Below are positions 1 to 11,403 of a DNA stretch of 64,000 nucleotides, piece after piece. The DNA comes from Seiridium cupressi (taxonomy: Eukaryota; Ascomycota; Sordariomycetes; Amphisphaeriales; Sporocadaceae). Location of the stretch: assembly GCA_036674765.1 (NCBI GenBank), contig JARVKI010000066.1:62001-126000 (forward strand), given 5' to 3'. The position numbers were made by a program, and so were the translations under genes. Below the pieces are notes generated by a model, which was given only the letters and a program-made list of their open reading frames with translations, did not search any database and had not been told where the DNA came from. Every line of letters begins with the position of its first letter. Positions within the stretch are counted from its first letter, which is position 1.

Positions 1-1378
1 GTCTAAACCAATCAGCAACTCTAGCATTGGACACCTGACTTGGACAGCAGGACAGATATTTCCACAGATCAACACGGCAGATTTTACACAAATATGAGAC
101 GGCTTATGAGGATGTGCATAAGCGGCGAATTCTCTTCCAGCAATAGTGTCCAGTCCACCAATGACTGGGCCGGATGCTTGACTCGACTGTTCTAAGGTCT
201 TACAGCACTGAATTATACACAAATATCAAGTTTATGGGTGGTCATGTTTTTGCTTCTCGAGCTTGGCAACTATGCGTTGCATACGAACAATAAGCAATAA
301 GCAATGATCTGCTCCTTGTAAAGCTTGCGATATCTCAGGCTCACGGCATTTGGGTTGCCTCATCTGGCGGGATCGTCATTGGATGGCTTGGCATTGGATC
401 TCCTTGGACCGTTCAGATCACAGAGATGGACTTGTCCACTCTGCCGACGAGAGGAGCAAAAAGCTTGGCTCTCTTCCTTGCAAGCAGCAGGCAGATTCCC
501 ACAACGAGCAGCCCCAATTCGGTACCAACATGTATACTAACGCGGCACAACCATTGGCTCCGGGCCTAATCCAGCAACCCCCTTAATTGCGCAGCTTTCC
601 CCATTCAGTGCTCCAGTCGTGGCCCCAGTGACATTCCTGGCTCATGGGTTGGCTTTGGCTTGCCCAACAGCCACCGCCGTGAGGATTCGGGCTCTGCCGT
701 CACAGTTCAAGCGAGTGGGCAGTGAGTGAGTGACGGTCGTGCGATTGGCGTGCCCCTGCTGCGCAATTGACAGACGTGGACGGGGCGGCCGCTGTTTGTT
801 TCAATGATTCGGCGCGGGACGTGACTGGCCCACGAGTCCCGAGCGCCAACATCTTGAAACCACGCTAACGCCCGCTAAGCAGGGATGGGACAATTAATTG
901 ACGACGCCTGTTTGTGGACTGCGGTGATTGAGGCTCATCTTGATTATTTTTTTCCCTTCACCCTACGGCTCGTCCCCATTTTGCCTCTCAACCTGCGCGC
1001 ACTGCGGGTGAACCCTGACAATGAAAACAATGCCCTGGCTTTGTCACGGACAGATGATCGAATGAAATGGGACCGCGCTCAAGCCATGTGGACAAGGTCT
1101 TGGCCGCGTGAATGCTCGCTGATCCATAGATATGAAAAGCTGCTTGTCGCCGCGCTTTCTACACGCAGGTCTGCTATTCTCTCTTCTCCTCAGTTCTATA
1201 CTCTGTTGTCTTGCGTATCGATATCTTTTCCACACACGCACTCCAGGTCTTCACTCCTTTCCGAGACCTTTCTCTTCTCGTCGCTCTCCTTCATATCTAC
1301 CATCTCTTTCCGTTGCCAGGGAGTGCTGGCACTTCCGCATTTACTAGGTATCTACCTATCAGACTTTCTCCCGCAGTC
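1..1378. other. Non-coding stretch upstream of the aspartic protease
   Basis: No gene is recognised here; the open frames are short and carry no family motif. The last 200 bases before the protease start (about 1175-1320) are strongly C/T-rich. Pyrimidine tracts like this are common in the promoter or leader of well-expressed fungal genes. Confidence 0.5.
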
Positions 1379-2878
1379 ATGGTTTCATCCGTTCTTCTGA
1401 CGGCCGCTTTGGCCGCTGGAGCCGTTGCCGCTCCCGCATCTTCTGTCCCTGGCCACCGCAAGGCTGGCTTCACGGCGCCTCAAGTGCGCGCCTCTGGCTA
1501 CGTCCGCCACGGCCCTTCCGCCATGGCCAAGACTTTGCTCAAGTTTGGCAAGACCGTCCCCGATGAGCTTGCTGCCACTATCAAAGCATTCAAGAGCGAG
1601 AGGAAGACTTTGATGATGAAGCGATCCAATGGCTCAGCTATCAACACCCCGGAACAGTACGACACCGAGTACCTCACCCCCGTGGAGATCGGTACCCCGG
1701 CACAGACCTTGAACTTAGACTTCGACTCCGGTTCGTCTGACCTCTGGGTCTTCTCATCCGAGACCCAGAGCAGCGATGTGTCTGGCCAAAGCATCTATAC
1801 TCCATCCGACAGCAGCACATCGAAGGAGCTCAGCGGTCAAACGTGGGACATCTCTTATGGCGATGGCTCCAGCTCGTCGGGTAGCGTTTACACTGACCTC
1901 GTCAGCGTTGGTGGTGTCTCCTTCGACGCCCAGGCTGTCGAGACTGCCGAGACCGTTTCCGACTCTTTCACCTCCGACTCCAGCAACGATGGTCTTCTTG
2001 GTCTCGCCTTCAGCACCCTGAACACCGTCACCCCTACCGCCCAGAAGACTTTCTTCGATAACATCAAGGACAGCCTCGACTCCAGCCTGTGGACCGCTGA
2101 CCTCAAGTCTGGCGAGCCTGGTACCTACAATTTCGGTTGGATCGACGACTCTCTCTACACCGGCGATATCGCGTACACCGATGTTGACACCAGCGATGGC
2201 TACTGGATGTTCACTGCTGACAGCTGGGCAGTTGGCTCTAGCGCTAGCAACTCTACTACTGGCTCTGGTACTTCCACTGGCTCATCGAGCTCGGCCACAT
2301 CTTCTATACCATCGCCAAGCAGCTCCTCCAGCCCTGGCTCTGGCTCCGGATTCGGTGGTGGACCAGGTAGTGCCGGAGGTCCTGGTGGTCAAGGATCCTC
2401 TACCGATGCCTTTGGTGGTTTCTTCCGCCGCAGCCCCAAGAAACACAGCAGCTCTAGCTCCTCCGGCAAGGCTTCAAGCTCGTCAAGCTCTGGCTCTGCC
2501 TCTTCCTCTACCACCCTGACCGGTATTGCCGATACCGGTACCACTCTCGCTCTCTTGCCCCAGTCGGTCTGCGAGGAGTACTACAGCGCCGTCTCCGGCG
2601 CTTCGTACTCTAGCTCCGTTGGTGGCTACGTGTTCTCATGCGACGCCGACCTTCCCGAGTTCAGCTACGTCGTTGGTGACGTCACTGTCACCATTCCCGC
2701 CGACTACCTCAACTATTCTCCTGTTGATACTGCCGGGACTCAGTGCTACGGTGGTATCCAGCCTGATACCGACGTTGGTTTCTCCATCTTCGGAGACGTC
2801 GCACTCAAGGCTGCTTTCGTCGTCTTCAAGGATGATGGCACTACGCCCCAGTTGGGTTTCGCCAGCAAGGATTTGTAG
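1379..2878 (+). CDS. Secreted pepsin-like aspartic protease (family A1) with a Ser/Gly-rich insert
   Basis: Single-exon gene of 499 residues. The start at 1379 is preferred over the in-frame upstream ATG at 1211 because it opens a clear signal peptide (residues 1 to about 20, ending in Ala-Ala-Pro). A propeptide follows and ends at a Lys-Arg site (residues 81-82). The first catalytic Asp is D116 in DFDSGSSDLWVF; the usual DTG is DSG here. The flap Tyr is about Y160 in SYGDGS. The second catalytic Asp is D385 in ADTGTTLALLP. This is an aspergillopepsin/penicillopepsin-type acid endopeptidase, secreted by inference. Oddity: about 95 residues (roughly 285-380), nearly all Ser, Gly, Thr and Ala, sit just before the second catalytic motif, where relatives have a short loop. 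The insert holds a basic FRRSPKKH patch that could be a cleavage site. The frame is uninterrupted, so the insert is part of the protein. Confidence 0.93.
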   Translation: MVSSVLLTAALAAGAVAAPASSVPGHRKAGFTAPQVRASGYVRHGPSAMAKTLLKFGKTVPDELAATIKAFKSERKTLMMKRSNGSAINTPEQYDTEYLTPVEIGTPAQTLNLDFDSGSSDLWVFSSETQSSDVSGQSIYTPSDSSTSKELSGQTWDISYGDGSSSSGSVYTDLVSVGGVSFDAQAVETAETVSDSFTSDSSNDGLLGLAFSTLNTVTPTAQKTFFDNIKDSLDSSLWTADLKSGEPGTYNFGWIDDSLYTGDIAYTDVDTSDGYWMFTADSWAVGSSASNSTTGSGTSTGSSSSATSSIPSPSSSSSPGSGSGFGGGPGSAGGPGGQGSSTDAFGGFFRRSPKKHSSSSSSGKASSSSSSGSASSSTTLTGIADTGTTLALLPQSVCEEYYSAVSGASYSSSVGGYVFSCDADLPEFSYVVGDVTVTIPADYLNYSPVDTAGTQCYGGIQPDTDVGFSIFGDVALKAAFVVFKDDGTTPQLGFASKDL

Positions 2879-5321
2879 GCGAGGTGGAAATGTGAACGTA
2901 CGTGTTTGCATATAGCGATGCGCTCTTCAGCTTTTTGTGTATATAATTTAGATCGAGATCGAAGACATAGATGTGGAAAGATATCGATCAAAAAATGTGC
3001 AGTTATGTTCAAAGAATTATGCCTCATTCTTCTCACTTGTTGATCTGGTCTTCTTGATGAATCGGGTGAGGTATTCTTCCAATACTTTACATATCTTTAA
3101 TCACAAAGAAACTGATTAAAGTTTGACATCCGACGAGTCGGCTGAACCTTGATCTGCTGATGTTACGTCGGTCCCAATCGTTCCATTTAGCCTTGAGATC
3201 TCATGCGGCCTCAAGTAGCGCTTGAGAAATAGTGTGGTGTAAACATGTATATTGTTAATTGATATGACGAGCGTTCCCAGGCCTAATACTACTTAACGGG
3301 ACCTCTGACATAGCACCTTAATCAGCTCACGAGATACGGATGAATCAGTTGACCGAGATCTGCCCCTGGCTGTCACTACCTTGATATGCTAGTTTCTAAC
3401 GACGATTCTTCCGGCACAAAAAGTGGTTGCGTTCCATGCTTACACCGCGCTTGCAAAGAGGGGAAACGCGTTGGTGGTAAAATAACATCGGCCCCTAAGC
3501 ACGAAAGCACCCTAATGCATACCAAAATGATTACACCCCTTAAATCCTTTTCACTATGGTTTCAATCCGCATCAAGGCATGGCAGATGAGGTTGTGGTGC
3601 CAAGTGATATTCAGATACGGTACGAATGATAGGAGTTTACTGGCATTATGTTGCCTGACTCTGCGTCGTACGCTATTTAAAGTTATTGGAAAGGAGGTGT
3701 GAAAACCCCAAAGATAGTTCACAGCATTCTGGACAACGACAAAGGCGCCGAGTAAAATATGATAACAAGTATATTTACATGCCACAGCGGAAATGGTACG
3801 TTTGTAAGTCTACGTTCCACGGTCTGGAACAATCCTAAAGTAACGACCCGAATGAGACACAAAAGCCATATGCCTTTTACTCCCCATAACGCCAAATTAC
3901 CCTTACCGGAAGCACCAATCTTGTCGAGCTCCTCAAAATCCCAATTCACCTCCAAGACCAGGAAATTTCCAGTTGATTTCTAGGTCCGACATTTACAAGA
4001 TCTGAACCGGCTATACCCATGTGTGGACTTGAGCCAGGAGTTGGATAGGTCCTTCGTCAATGAGGGCCTGAACAGTTGCACCCGAAACATCGTTAATATG
4101 TTGGACGGCTCGGGAATCATGGAAGAGGGGCGGCCTTGGCGCCTCCACGTGAGTTAGCTGAGTATCGGTCAGTTTTCGCCCCTCTTTGCATTTCCGCCGA
4201 GCTATACTCTCGCTCGATCCTAATGGTCTTCTGTGATATATCGTGGTGCCATTCAGTGTTTCGACCCACTGTTTCAGGGAAATGAATGGAAGCGGTCCAA
4301 TATCGAACCACTTGGACTCGGCGACCTGTTCGGACAGAGGGGAGGGGGGGTGGTTGCGTAAGGGGGCCTTTGATCCAAAGTAGCTTGGCGTGTTTGTTCT
4401 TGGCATTTGAACTACGGTCGAGGACTTTCATACTGGTGGTGCGCAGTCGCAAGAGGCCAGCATTGTATGACAAGGAGTCCAACCAGCATGGTCGGGTAAT
4501 GAATGAGAGTGCGCGGTGGCAGCGAGAGGATACGAGGAAAGAACAGGAATTTGTAGGAGGGCCTGCAAATAAAACGGATAAGGTGATCGCATGAATGAAA
4601 ATTCGAACGAACAACGAAGAAGAAAATCTAAGTCAACAGCAGGAGCGCATTTCGTAAATATCCTAGAATGATCCTTCTAAACTCTACGCTCCCATTCCGA
4701 AGTGAGGCTCTGAAACACTGGCGTTTACATCAGCTGCGCAACGTATCAAGGAGCTCCACGCCAGCGCTGTTTATGTTCTGAAGCAAGGGGTCTCCGCAAA
4801 GTCGATAGTCACAGCCATTCCTAGTCCGCCAGATGAGCCGGGAAACCCCCCCATGTATGAGACATCTAACAGAGAATTCGGGGTTGCAGTTGCAGGAGGG
4901 GGATTAGCCATCCCATGAACACATGCACGTCGACTCCGGGTTGTAGTTTACCAAATTCAGGAGTGTGTCGATACCTCCGCCGCCAGAGCTCGGATCTAGA
5001 TGAGACTGTCCGTAGAGAGCGCCGACATACCGGCGAGGGCAGCCAGGACGCTGAGAGGCTCGAACATCTTTGTTGAATAGAGTGGTACTAGATCTCGGTG
5101 CCTTTACTGTAATGGACATATGCGTGTGATGCTTCAGTCAGCTTGACCGGGTCGTTGGAGAACGACCGCAGCTGAGTAATCGACCGCGTTCTTTCAGGTC
5201 TAGCTATCTTAGATGTGAAACTCTGGTTTCATGGTTCCAGACTCTATGGTACAACGACAGTTCTTTTGTTTCGTAATCCGCATTATATATTAAATCGAAG
5301 ACGTTTGCGTCAGTCCAACCG
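2879..5321. other. Gene-poor stretch, nothing recognised
   Basis: About 2.4 kb between the protease and the SAT4-like relic. Several overlapping short frames exist on both strands, but none has a family motif or a convincing intron pattern. One minus-strand frame at 4011-4406 is listed separately as doubtful. Confidence 0.4.
4011..4406 (-). other. Unrecognised open frame, possible decayed coding sequence
   Basis: A 131-codon frame with no clear family. Its end (a Ser-Gly-Ala-Thr-Val-Gln-Ala-Leu stretch closing in His-Thr-Trp-Val) and an internal Leu-Lys-Gln-Trp-Val-Glu-Thr-Leu stretch faintly recall the C-terminal end of NRPS-like thioester reductases. The likeness is weak. A second frame overlaps on the same strand (4117-4614), so a decayed multi-frame gene is possible. 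It may equally be chance. Confidence 0.15.
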
Positions 5322-6660
5322 TCAATCAGATCTTTCTGGCCTGCTCGTTTTCACTGGCTCTAACTCTACAGCATAGCTGTAGTCAGCCCTGATCCCTCTG
5401 TTCTTCCCGTTGAGCAAGATGCCCTTGTCTGAATCATCGTCATGTAAGCGCTCCCAATCACCTGCTCCACCAACAACGCACGCAGTAGTAGTGCTTCGAT
5501 CAGTAGACTTGGTGAAAACTTTCCTGTTGGGCACGGATCTATTGCCGTCTACGATCCCACCGCCGATAGTCACTAGGGATTTTGCATTGGGGGTACTGGC
5601 CGGCTTTGATGAGTCTAGGCCGCGGACGCGTAGATAAAAGGCGCGGGTGGATGGTAACGAAGCAGCAATGCAACCAATCCCCGTCTCGACGGAAGACAAG
5701 AGAACGATGTAACCAATGTAGTCTAAAATTTGATGACTATGACCATTTCGAGATTGGAGATTGGGCATAACATACACATGAGATTGTCCGTTGGCTGCTT
5801 GTAACGAGAAATAAATGGAGCTCGTGCAATAGTGGTGAGAGACGCACTGGTCATATTAGTGAGCAATGGAAGCTGTGTCATATACGGGAGACCAGACGAA
5901 AGATTCCTTACACTGAAGCCACAGACAAGAGTCCAAACACTCGCAGCTTGTCTTTCGTTCTCATCTGCGTATTCCACAATAGCAGGCCTGGCAGAACTAT
6001 ACAGCCAACGTCGGTGGCGATGCTGGTGCCCGTATTTGTATGACTGATTCCAATCAGTGTTTCCGTGTCTGCACAGCTTGCCTTACCTTCCGCAACCAGA
6101 GCCGTGTTCCAATTGGCCTCAACGGGCCGGCAAAAGGTTAAGATTCCAAAGAATGCCACACAAAACGACGCCCATGTCAGACCTAGCAGAGCCCAAACGG
6201 CGATGCGCATGAAGCGATGAGCCTCGGCAGCAATCCGGATGAGTGTTGTGCACACCGACGACTTTATTAGGGCGACACCGACGACGTAAATCGTGATCCA
6301 TGCAATGTAAAACTTCTCCGCTTCGGCTTGTAGCCAGGTGTTGAGGCGGTCGTTCTTGGAGCCTATTCCCACCGAAACGCCACGCACTGCCAGAGCAGTG
6401 TCGCTGATGTATACAACCTACATCCAGCTACGTTAGCTGTAAGTCTCTAGTTGAGGTTCTACCTGCAATCTTGAGAGCGGTTATCCTACCAAGCCGGCCA
6501 GCATCAGCCCGTCGTTCAGGCCAAAGACCTTGTCGCTGAGGCGGACATAGGTGCGAACTCATACACTGAAAACGCCGAACACGAGAAATATCATCATGAT
6601 AATAACCATAGCAAGTGGAAAGCTCTCAAGCTCGACTTCCCGGGCGCTTTCGTCGGCCAT
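5322..6660 (-). pseudogene. SAT4/fungal rhodopsin-domain integral membrane protein, decayed
   Basis: The first exon runs from the ATG at 6660 to 6490. An intron (6489-6418, GT-AG) joins it in phase to the second part from 6417. The reading frame has the multi-helix pattern of the fungal SAT4-type rhodopsin domain family: a first hydrophobic helix, a loop with AEAEKFYIAWITIYVVG, two further helices with a CRPVEANWN loop, then VETGIGCIAASLP near 5660, which is the family's usual late helix. Breaks: an in-frame TGA at 6559-6561 where relatives have Arg (CGA to TGA), a TAA at 5908-5910, and a frame change between about 5910 and 5720 before the VETGIG helix. Several independent breaks make a working product unlikely. 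A hidden intron could explain only the last of them. Confidence 0.72.
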
Positions 6661-7799
6661 GCTTGGGCACGGCAGCTCCTATAGGTTACCAGTGGATTTG
6701 GGACGATGTATAAAATGAATGAAATGAACCCCCGAATCTACTCGACGATGCCCGTGGCGTAAGGGGAATATCAGAATATCAGAGTTGAGGATTTCCCAGG
6801 CTGAGGGTAGGTATATTGATACTCTTGGGGGGACAAAGCTACAGGTATTCAAGAATACTGGAATTCGATGGCGCAGAAATCGTGCTAGAAATCATCCCGT
6901 AAAGTTTCTACGTGCCTCAGAGGTGCAGGGTGGAACTGCAAATATCCGGGGTGCAAGTGTGGAAGCGTCCCGACCCTTACAAGGAGTGCAACGGCACTTC
7001 ATGCCAGACGCAAAGAAACTGACCCACAACAGTCGCAACTTGACCAGGCCCTTCAGAGGAACCCGGATTTTACCTGGATTCCAAATTTTTTATTGCGGGG
7101 CCATGGGAGGAGTCCGCCCTATCTTCCGATATAATTTGACAATTTCTCTGCTCAATCTGACATAGGTACAAGGTTGGAAGTGAAAGGGCACGAAACACTT
7201 TTTAACCTTTAGAACCGTTAGACTCTCACTTTCTGCTGCCCTACCCGAGCTGATGTTACAAGCTCAAGAACAGAGCTTCATTTGGCTCCTATGGGGACTA
7301 TGGGTACTCAAACGGCTTACGGGGCGTAAATACGGGGTATTGTGGATCTGGTTGGAGGCCATGGACTGGACTGCTGGCCGATCTTGCAGCCCAAAAAGTA
7401 CCTAAGCCGTTGGGGTCCGTACGGGAAAAAGGGATGATTCCTATAGCAATAGTTAACAATTGACATTCCTTGTTGTCTTTATTCACGATGATGATTGGGC
7501 TGGTATCGAGTGATGCTCGGAATCGTGGTAATGATCCATTGTTCAAGTCGGGGAGTCCTCCCCCATCTACTTCTACACTGATCAGTGATTAATATCTCGG
7601 TGAACATCCAGCCTTGGGGGCGGTGCCCGGCTGCCGGGTTCTCCATCTCCATGGACCAGTGATTTCGGGGAGCATCATTCGTCAGGACCAAGCTTGTTAG
7701 AACACTGGTCATCTGATTAGCAAATATTAACCAGGGTTCCACCATGCGGCAAAAGGATCGAGGTTCCTAGTACAGCGCTATCACACTCTAGTGGAAAAG

Positions 7800-7930
7800 G
7801 ATCGATCCACCTAACGTCTCGGAATCGGATTATCTTGAGCAGATATGGCTATCTGGGGGATATCTCAGCAGTTATCCCATGAACTGGCAACTACATAACC
7901 GCACAAGGACTATATCAGTTAGTATGATAC
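7800..7930 (+). repeat. Dispersed repeat, copy 1 (partner near 36060-36210)
   Basis: The stretch around 7880-7925 (GAACTGGCAACTA, ACCGCACA, TATATCAG and TAGTA in order) reappears in the same order and orientation around 36157-36200, with small indels and substitutions. CCACCTAAC also occurs upstream in both (7807 and 36062). This fits a diverged transposon fragment. No protein domain is recognisable. Confidence 0.55.
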
Positions 7931-8392
7931 AACGCCATCTTGGCCTCCCTAGCCAAACAGACCTCTAGGAAATAAAAATACCTCTGAGCCTTGGCGGCAA
8001 GCGGGATCCCTGAAGAGGCATCATATCATGACTGTATGTCCACAAGGCATTGGCTGACTTGGACCTCGAGCTTTGAGGAGCTGTTCCAACGCGCATCAAT
8101 ATCAGAGAACACGCTGCGCTGCTCTCCTTGTGACTGACGATCCATGAGGCACAGGTTCAGGATAACAACTTAACATCGTGCATGTCGTTAATGGAGGAAT
8201 AACGATCATCAGTAGGCTGTGAACCTGTCGAGATGCATCTTTTCGTAATGAGTCGGTGGAAGGATCATGGGGCTTGACCTGTGAGAACTTGTGCCTCGAA
8301 TTAGTTGATAACGATGTGCTGTTCTTAAAATAGTCCTCAGGGAGTAGGTGGAAGACTTATGGAGATGATGCAACGTATACAAAAGCTCGTTG

Positions 8393-8400
8393 CATATATA
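8393..8400 (+). promoter_or_regulatory. TATA-like element
   Basis: TATATATA lies 113 bases upstream of the NucA/NucB-like start codon, at a plausible distance for a fungal core promoter with a leader of about 80 bases. Confidence 0.35.
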
Positions 8401-8512
8401 TAGGAACCTCGTTCAAAGAAGTCATGCTAAAAAGCCCGCAAGTGGAACCCGAGAATTATTACAAAATATCATCACCCGTTACTTATCCTTGAATTTGCTA
8501 TCCCGTTTTAAG

Positions 8513-9312
8513 ATGCGCTTCTCATCAGTCTCCATCGCCTCTCTCCTTAGCACCTTGGTTCTCTCGAAAAATCATGAAGTCACTTATGACTGTGCTCAAA
8601 CTCCACAACTCTGTTTCAATACTTGCTGGGCTTTGAACGTTGTTGGGCATCCACAGGTTCTTCACGGCAATGGAGGCTCGGGTTGGGACAACCGGAAGGA
8701 CTGGGGCTATGTATCAAGTATGTGCCAGAGTCAAAGTGCAGCCTGGCAGTGTCCAGATGGTTATGGAAATATGAATAATTGCAAATTAATTGACGAGTAT
8801 CCATTCGCTGGCTCCAAGGAGGCTGGCTTTGCCTACCAGAATGTTGTTGTTGCATTACGATGCATACCGGTCGCCGATCAGAATAGTAAGAACAGGAGTC
8901 TCACTTGATGAGAACCACTTGACTGACATATCCAAGGCCAAGGTGGACATATCAGCGGGATAGCCAGCTCTCAGACAACTGACACATGGACCGTCCAATT
9001 GAATGGGCTCAGCCATGTCACCGGGCCAAACTTGTAAGAGAAAATGGGAATAAACGCGAGAATGATTCTGGCTAACTACTTGATAGCCCTGCGCCTGCAA
9101 ATACCTGGTGCTCTCCGAACCACTCGCGGCAAAATGATGGCCGCCAACTTGTCCCTGACGACGGACGACAGGTATTAGATGGCCCAAATAAATGGATTAA
9201 GCGGGATGGGAATATCTCTTCGCGTACCATTTTTTCTGAAGATGGAGATAGTGCCATAGTTCGAGTTGGTGTTGAAGATGACCATCTAGTTGGTATCCCT
9301 TTTGAAGGTTGA
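8513..9312 (+). CDS. Secreted NucA/NucB-domain protein (deoxyribonuclease-like)
   Basis: Three exons, 8513-8885, 8937-9033 and 9087-9312, give 231 residues. Both introns are 51-53 bases long with GT-AG ends and keep the frame. The start at 8513 begins a signal peptide (about residues 1-18). The first exon has a Cys-rich front (CWALNVVGH, then HGNGGSGW), followed by WQCPDGYGN and NNCKLIDEYPF, then LRCIPVADQNS. These match the NucA/NucB fold found in bacterial sporulation nucleases and many fungal secreted proteins. The core Asp-Glu-Tyr-Pro-Phe is present, so extracellular DNase activity is plausible but not shown. Compared with relatives, a Cys at the first strand (usually C-DEYPF) is displaced. 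The poly-T/poly-G run begins 90 bases after the stop. Confidence 0.8.
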
Positions 9313-9409
9313 GCGGACCGTAAACAACTGGCTCTCAAATGATTGGCATAGCCATTAGCATTAGGTCTTGTAATCATTGCCTCTGGACAAGACTTCGTCA
9401 ATTTTTTTT

Positions 9410-9457
<48 letters not shown>

Positions 9458-10251
9458 GGGGGGGGGGGGGGGCATAGACACCCATTCATACAATTATCTC
9501 TATTGGGGCCTCTCAGAGTGTATGATATATGTGTTCAAGGCTGCAGGATTGCTTTGAGGTTATAGTTTATCTTTTTCTTTTTCTTTGTCTTTCGTTTTTG
9601 GGCAAGCTTATTATATTTGCTATCTGAGCTGTGTTGCAATAAAAGCCTTTGGGTAGAATAAGGGAGGGGATATTTATTTCTGGCGATGGAATTGTTCTAG
9701 CGTCACATCTTGCAAACACTGTGTCAAGGACTATTTGGCAAGCTAAGTATATGAAGACTGGTATGCCAAGGCGCCAGAGAACTATGGAAAGTGGGAAAGG
9801 AAAGAAAGAATAAATTCTAGGACGGCTTCACAAACAGAAAACACACCGTGAGGCCTGCAGTAACTTGATCAAATCTTGATCGGGAGAACAATGGCTGAGC
9901 TGTTTTAGTCGGCCGATAGTAGATTAATCGCATGGGGTTGCTGCGCCGTGAAAGCATGAGCCCATGACGTCAAGATGCCCGCTGGTGATTGTTGGTTGAT
10001 TTGTTGGCTGTCGAGATTGTGGCTGTGCATTGCGAACAGTCAGATCATTAACAACTATAGCTTGATTTGGATCCCAAAATGAGGAATTCTTTCCTTCCTT
10101 CCTTCCTTCTCTTATTTAATCCTTTCTTCTCTCGGTCTGCGTCTTCTAGATAAAAACTCTAGATCAGCTCGATCATCCTGTGCTCATACGCCCCCTCCTC
10201 ATTCTTGCACTTTATAAAAACCTCTCAGAATGCCTGCTGCGACACGAAGTC
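9313..10251. other. Intergenic stretch with homopolymer and tetranucleotide repeats
   Basis: It holds the T/G homopolymer (listed separately) and a short (TTCC)4 repeat at about 10091-10108. Nothing gene-like was seen. TATAAAAA at 10213-10220 lies only about 32 bases from the next start codon. Confidence 0.5.
9402..9472. repeat. T46-G16 homopolymer block
   Basis: T8, a single G at 9410, then 46 consecutive T (9411-9456) directly followed by 16 consecutive G (9457-9472). The run lengths are as assembled and may not be exact. The block sits 90 bases past the NucA/NucB-like stop codon. Confidence 0.9.
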
Positions 10252-11403
10252 ATGGTAGATTTCCTGCCATCTGCACCAGATCCCTACTCAGGTCCTGTAG
10301 CATAGTCTCGCCCCTCATTTGCTCTCGTTGACTTACAATGTTACAGACCCTGGAGAGCTTTCTGAACCAAATGCCGAAGACTGTGGCTCTTATTGCCCAA
10401 GGTGATTTTTTGGTACTTCTTACTCACAATGCAAACGACTTTTCAAGATTGGGCTCTGTTCAGGTACTGAGTGAATGTGCATGTTGGAACTACAATGACC
10501 TCACTCGGCGCATGCATACGGCTGCTCAGGCTCCGGGTATCAAGATTGCGGCCTTCATAATCCTGGATGGAGCGACGACGGACGACGGAGTTTCCTGCCT
10601 CATCGCAATTGATGGAAGGAGAGACGAGTTGGCATCGTTGTTTGGTTTTCGCTGCGAGTTTGGCTCAATCGAGCAAGGTGTGCCAATAAGGGAGCTGCGT
10701 GATCAATCAGTCATGGCGGGCGGGCTGTGGAGAAAAGATGCAGTGGAATCTCGACTGATGCGCAGCTCGCCTCTGAACACATTAGACTTCCCAATCCACA
10801 AAGATTGGAAGCCTACCTTCAACGATGACCCGTCTTTACATTACGCTGTCTTCCGCACCGCAGAAGTTAGCACCAAGGTATGCTAACCTCGTCTGAAATG
10901 GGGGATTACCGATGAAGTGACCAACATGGGCACAGACTCTAAACAGCTTTGTCGAGCAAGCTTACGATCAACAGTGGGGTCCCCTGGCTGATCCGCGGGT
11001 CGCCTTTATCACCAAACTCGAAGCCCCATTCACTGATGGACTTGCGGAGGCGCCGCTTGCATCATCCCCAGAACCACTGGAGACGCTGTACGGTGCCAAG
11101 CCGAGTGAATGCGACGCAGTGGTTCGTAGTCGCTTTTGGGATGATAGCCTGGACCCTAAACTCGACCGTCGCAGGTTCATTATTATAGATGAATTCACCG
11201 AGACTGAAGGGAGCGTTATCATTGCGGTAAACTTTGAGGATGAAGGGCGTCTCATCATAAGTCGCACCGACTTTAAGCTAGCTGTGTTGAGCCTTATGGC
11301 TCCTGGTACTACGGGCTTGTCCGCAGAGGAAGTGGCGGCGGATACGGCAACCAGTTCGGGATTTGGCGTAAAGCGTTGGAAGACCCGGGGGCCGCGTGTC
11401 TAA
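10252..11403 (+). CDS. Four-exon protein with a DUF6924-like C-terminal region
   Basis: Exons 10252-10291, 10347-10401, 10448-10877 and 10936-11403 join in frame to 330 residues. Introns are 55, 46 and 58 bases, all GT-AG. The third exon gives a globular stretch with AAFIILDGATTDDG. The fourth carries AVVRSRFWDDSLDPKLDRR, IIIDEF, then EGRLIISRTDFKLAVLSLM. The order FRT, V-F-I, IIIDEF and a late amphipathic helix resembles the DUF6924 family as I know it, but this is pattern recall without a search. No signal peptide or membrane segment is visible, so the protein is probably cytosolic. Another start is possible at 10230 with a different first splice. The frame is intact throughout. Confidence 0.6.

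Larger units (their letters stand above)
6661..8512. other. Intergenic stretch with a dispersed repeat
   Basis: No gene recognised. It contains one copy of a dispersed repeat (about 7800-7930, listed separately). The remaining open frames are short and lack motifs. Confidence 0.4.

Noticed and set aside
325..586. Overlapping plus-strand frames of 71-78 codons
   Set aside because: No start context, motif or splice pattern; they read as chance frames in the protease upstream region.
1498..3036. Minus-strand and alternative frames inside and after the protease
   Set aside because: They are shadows of the GC-rich protease coding strand and have no family likeness.
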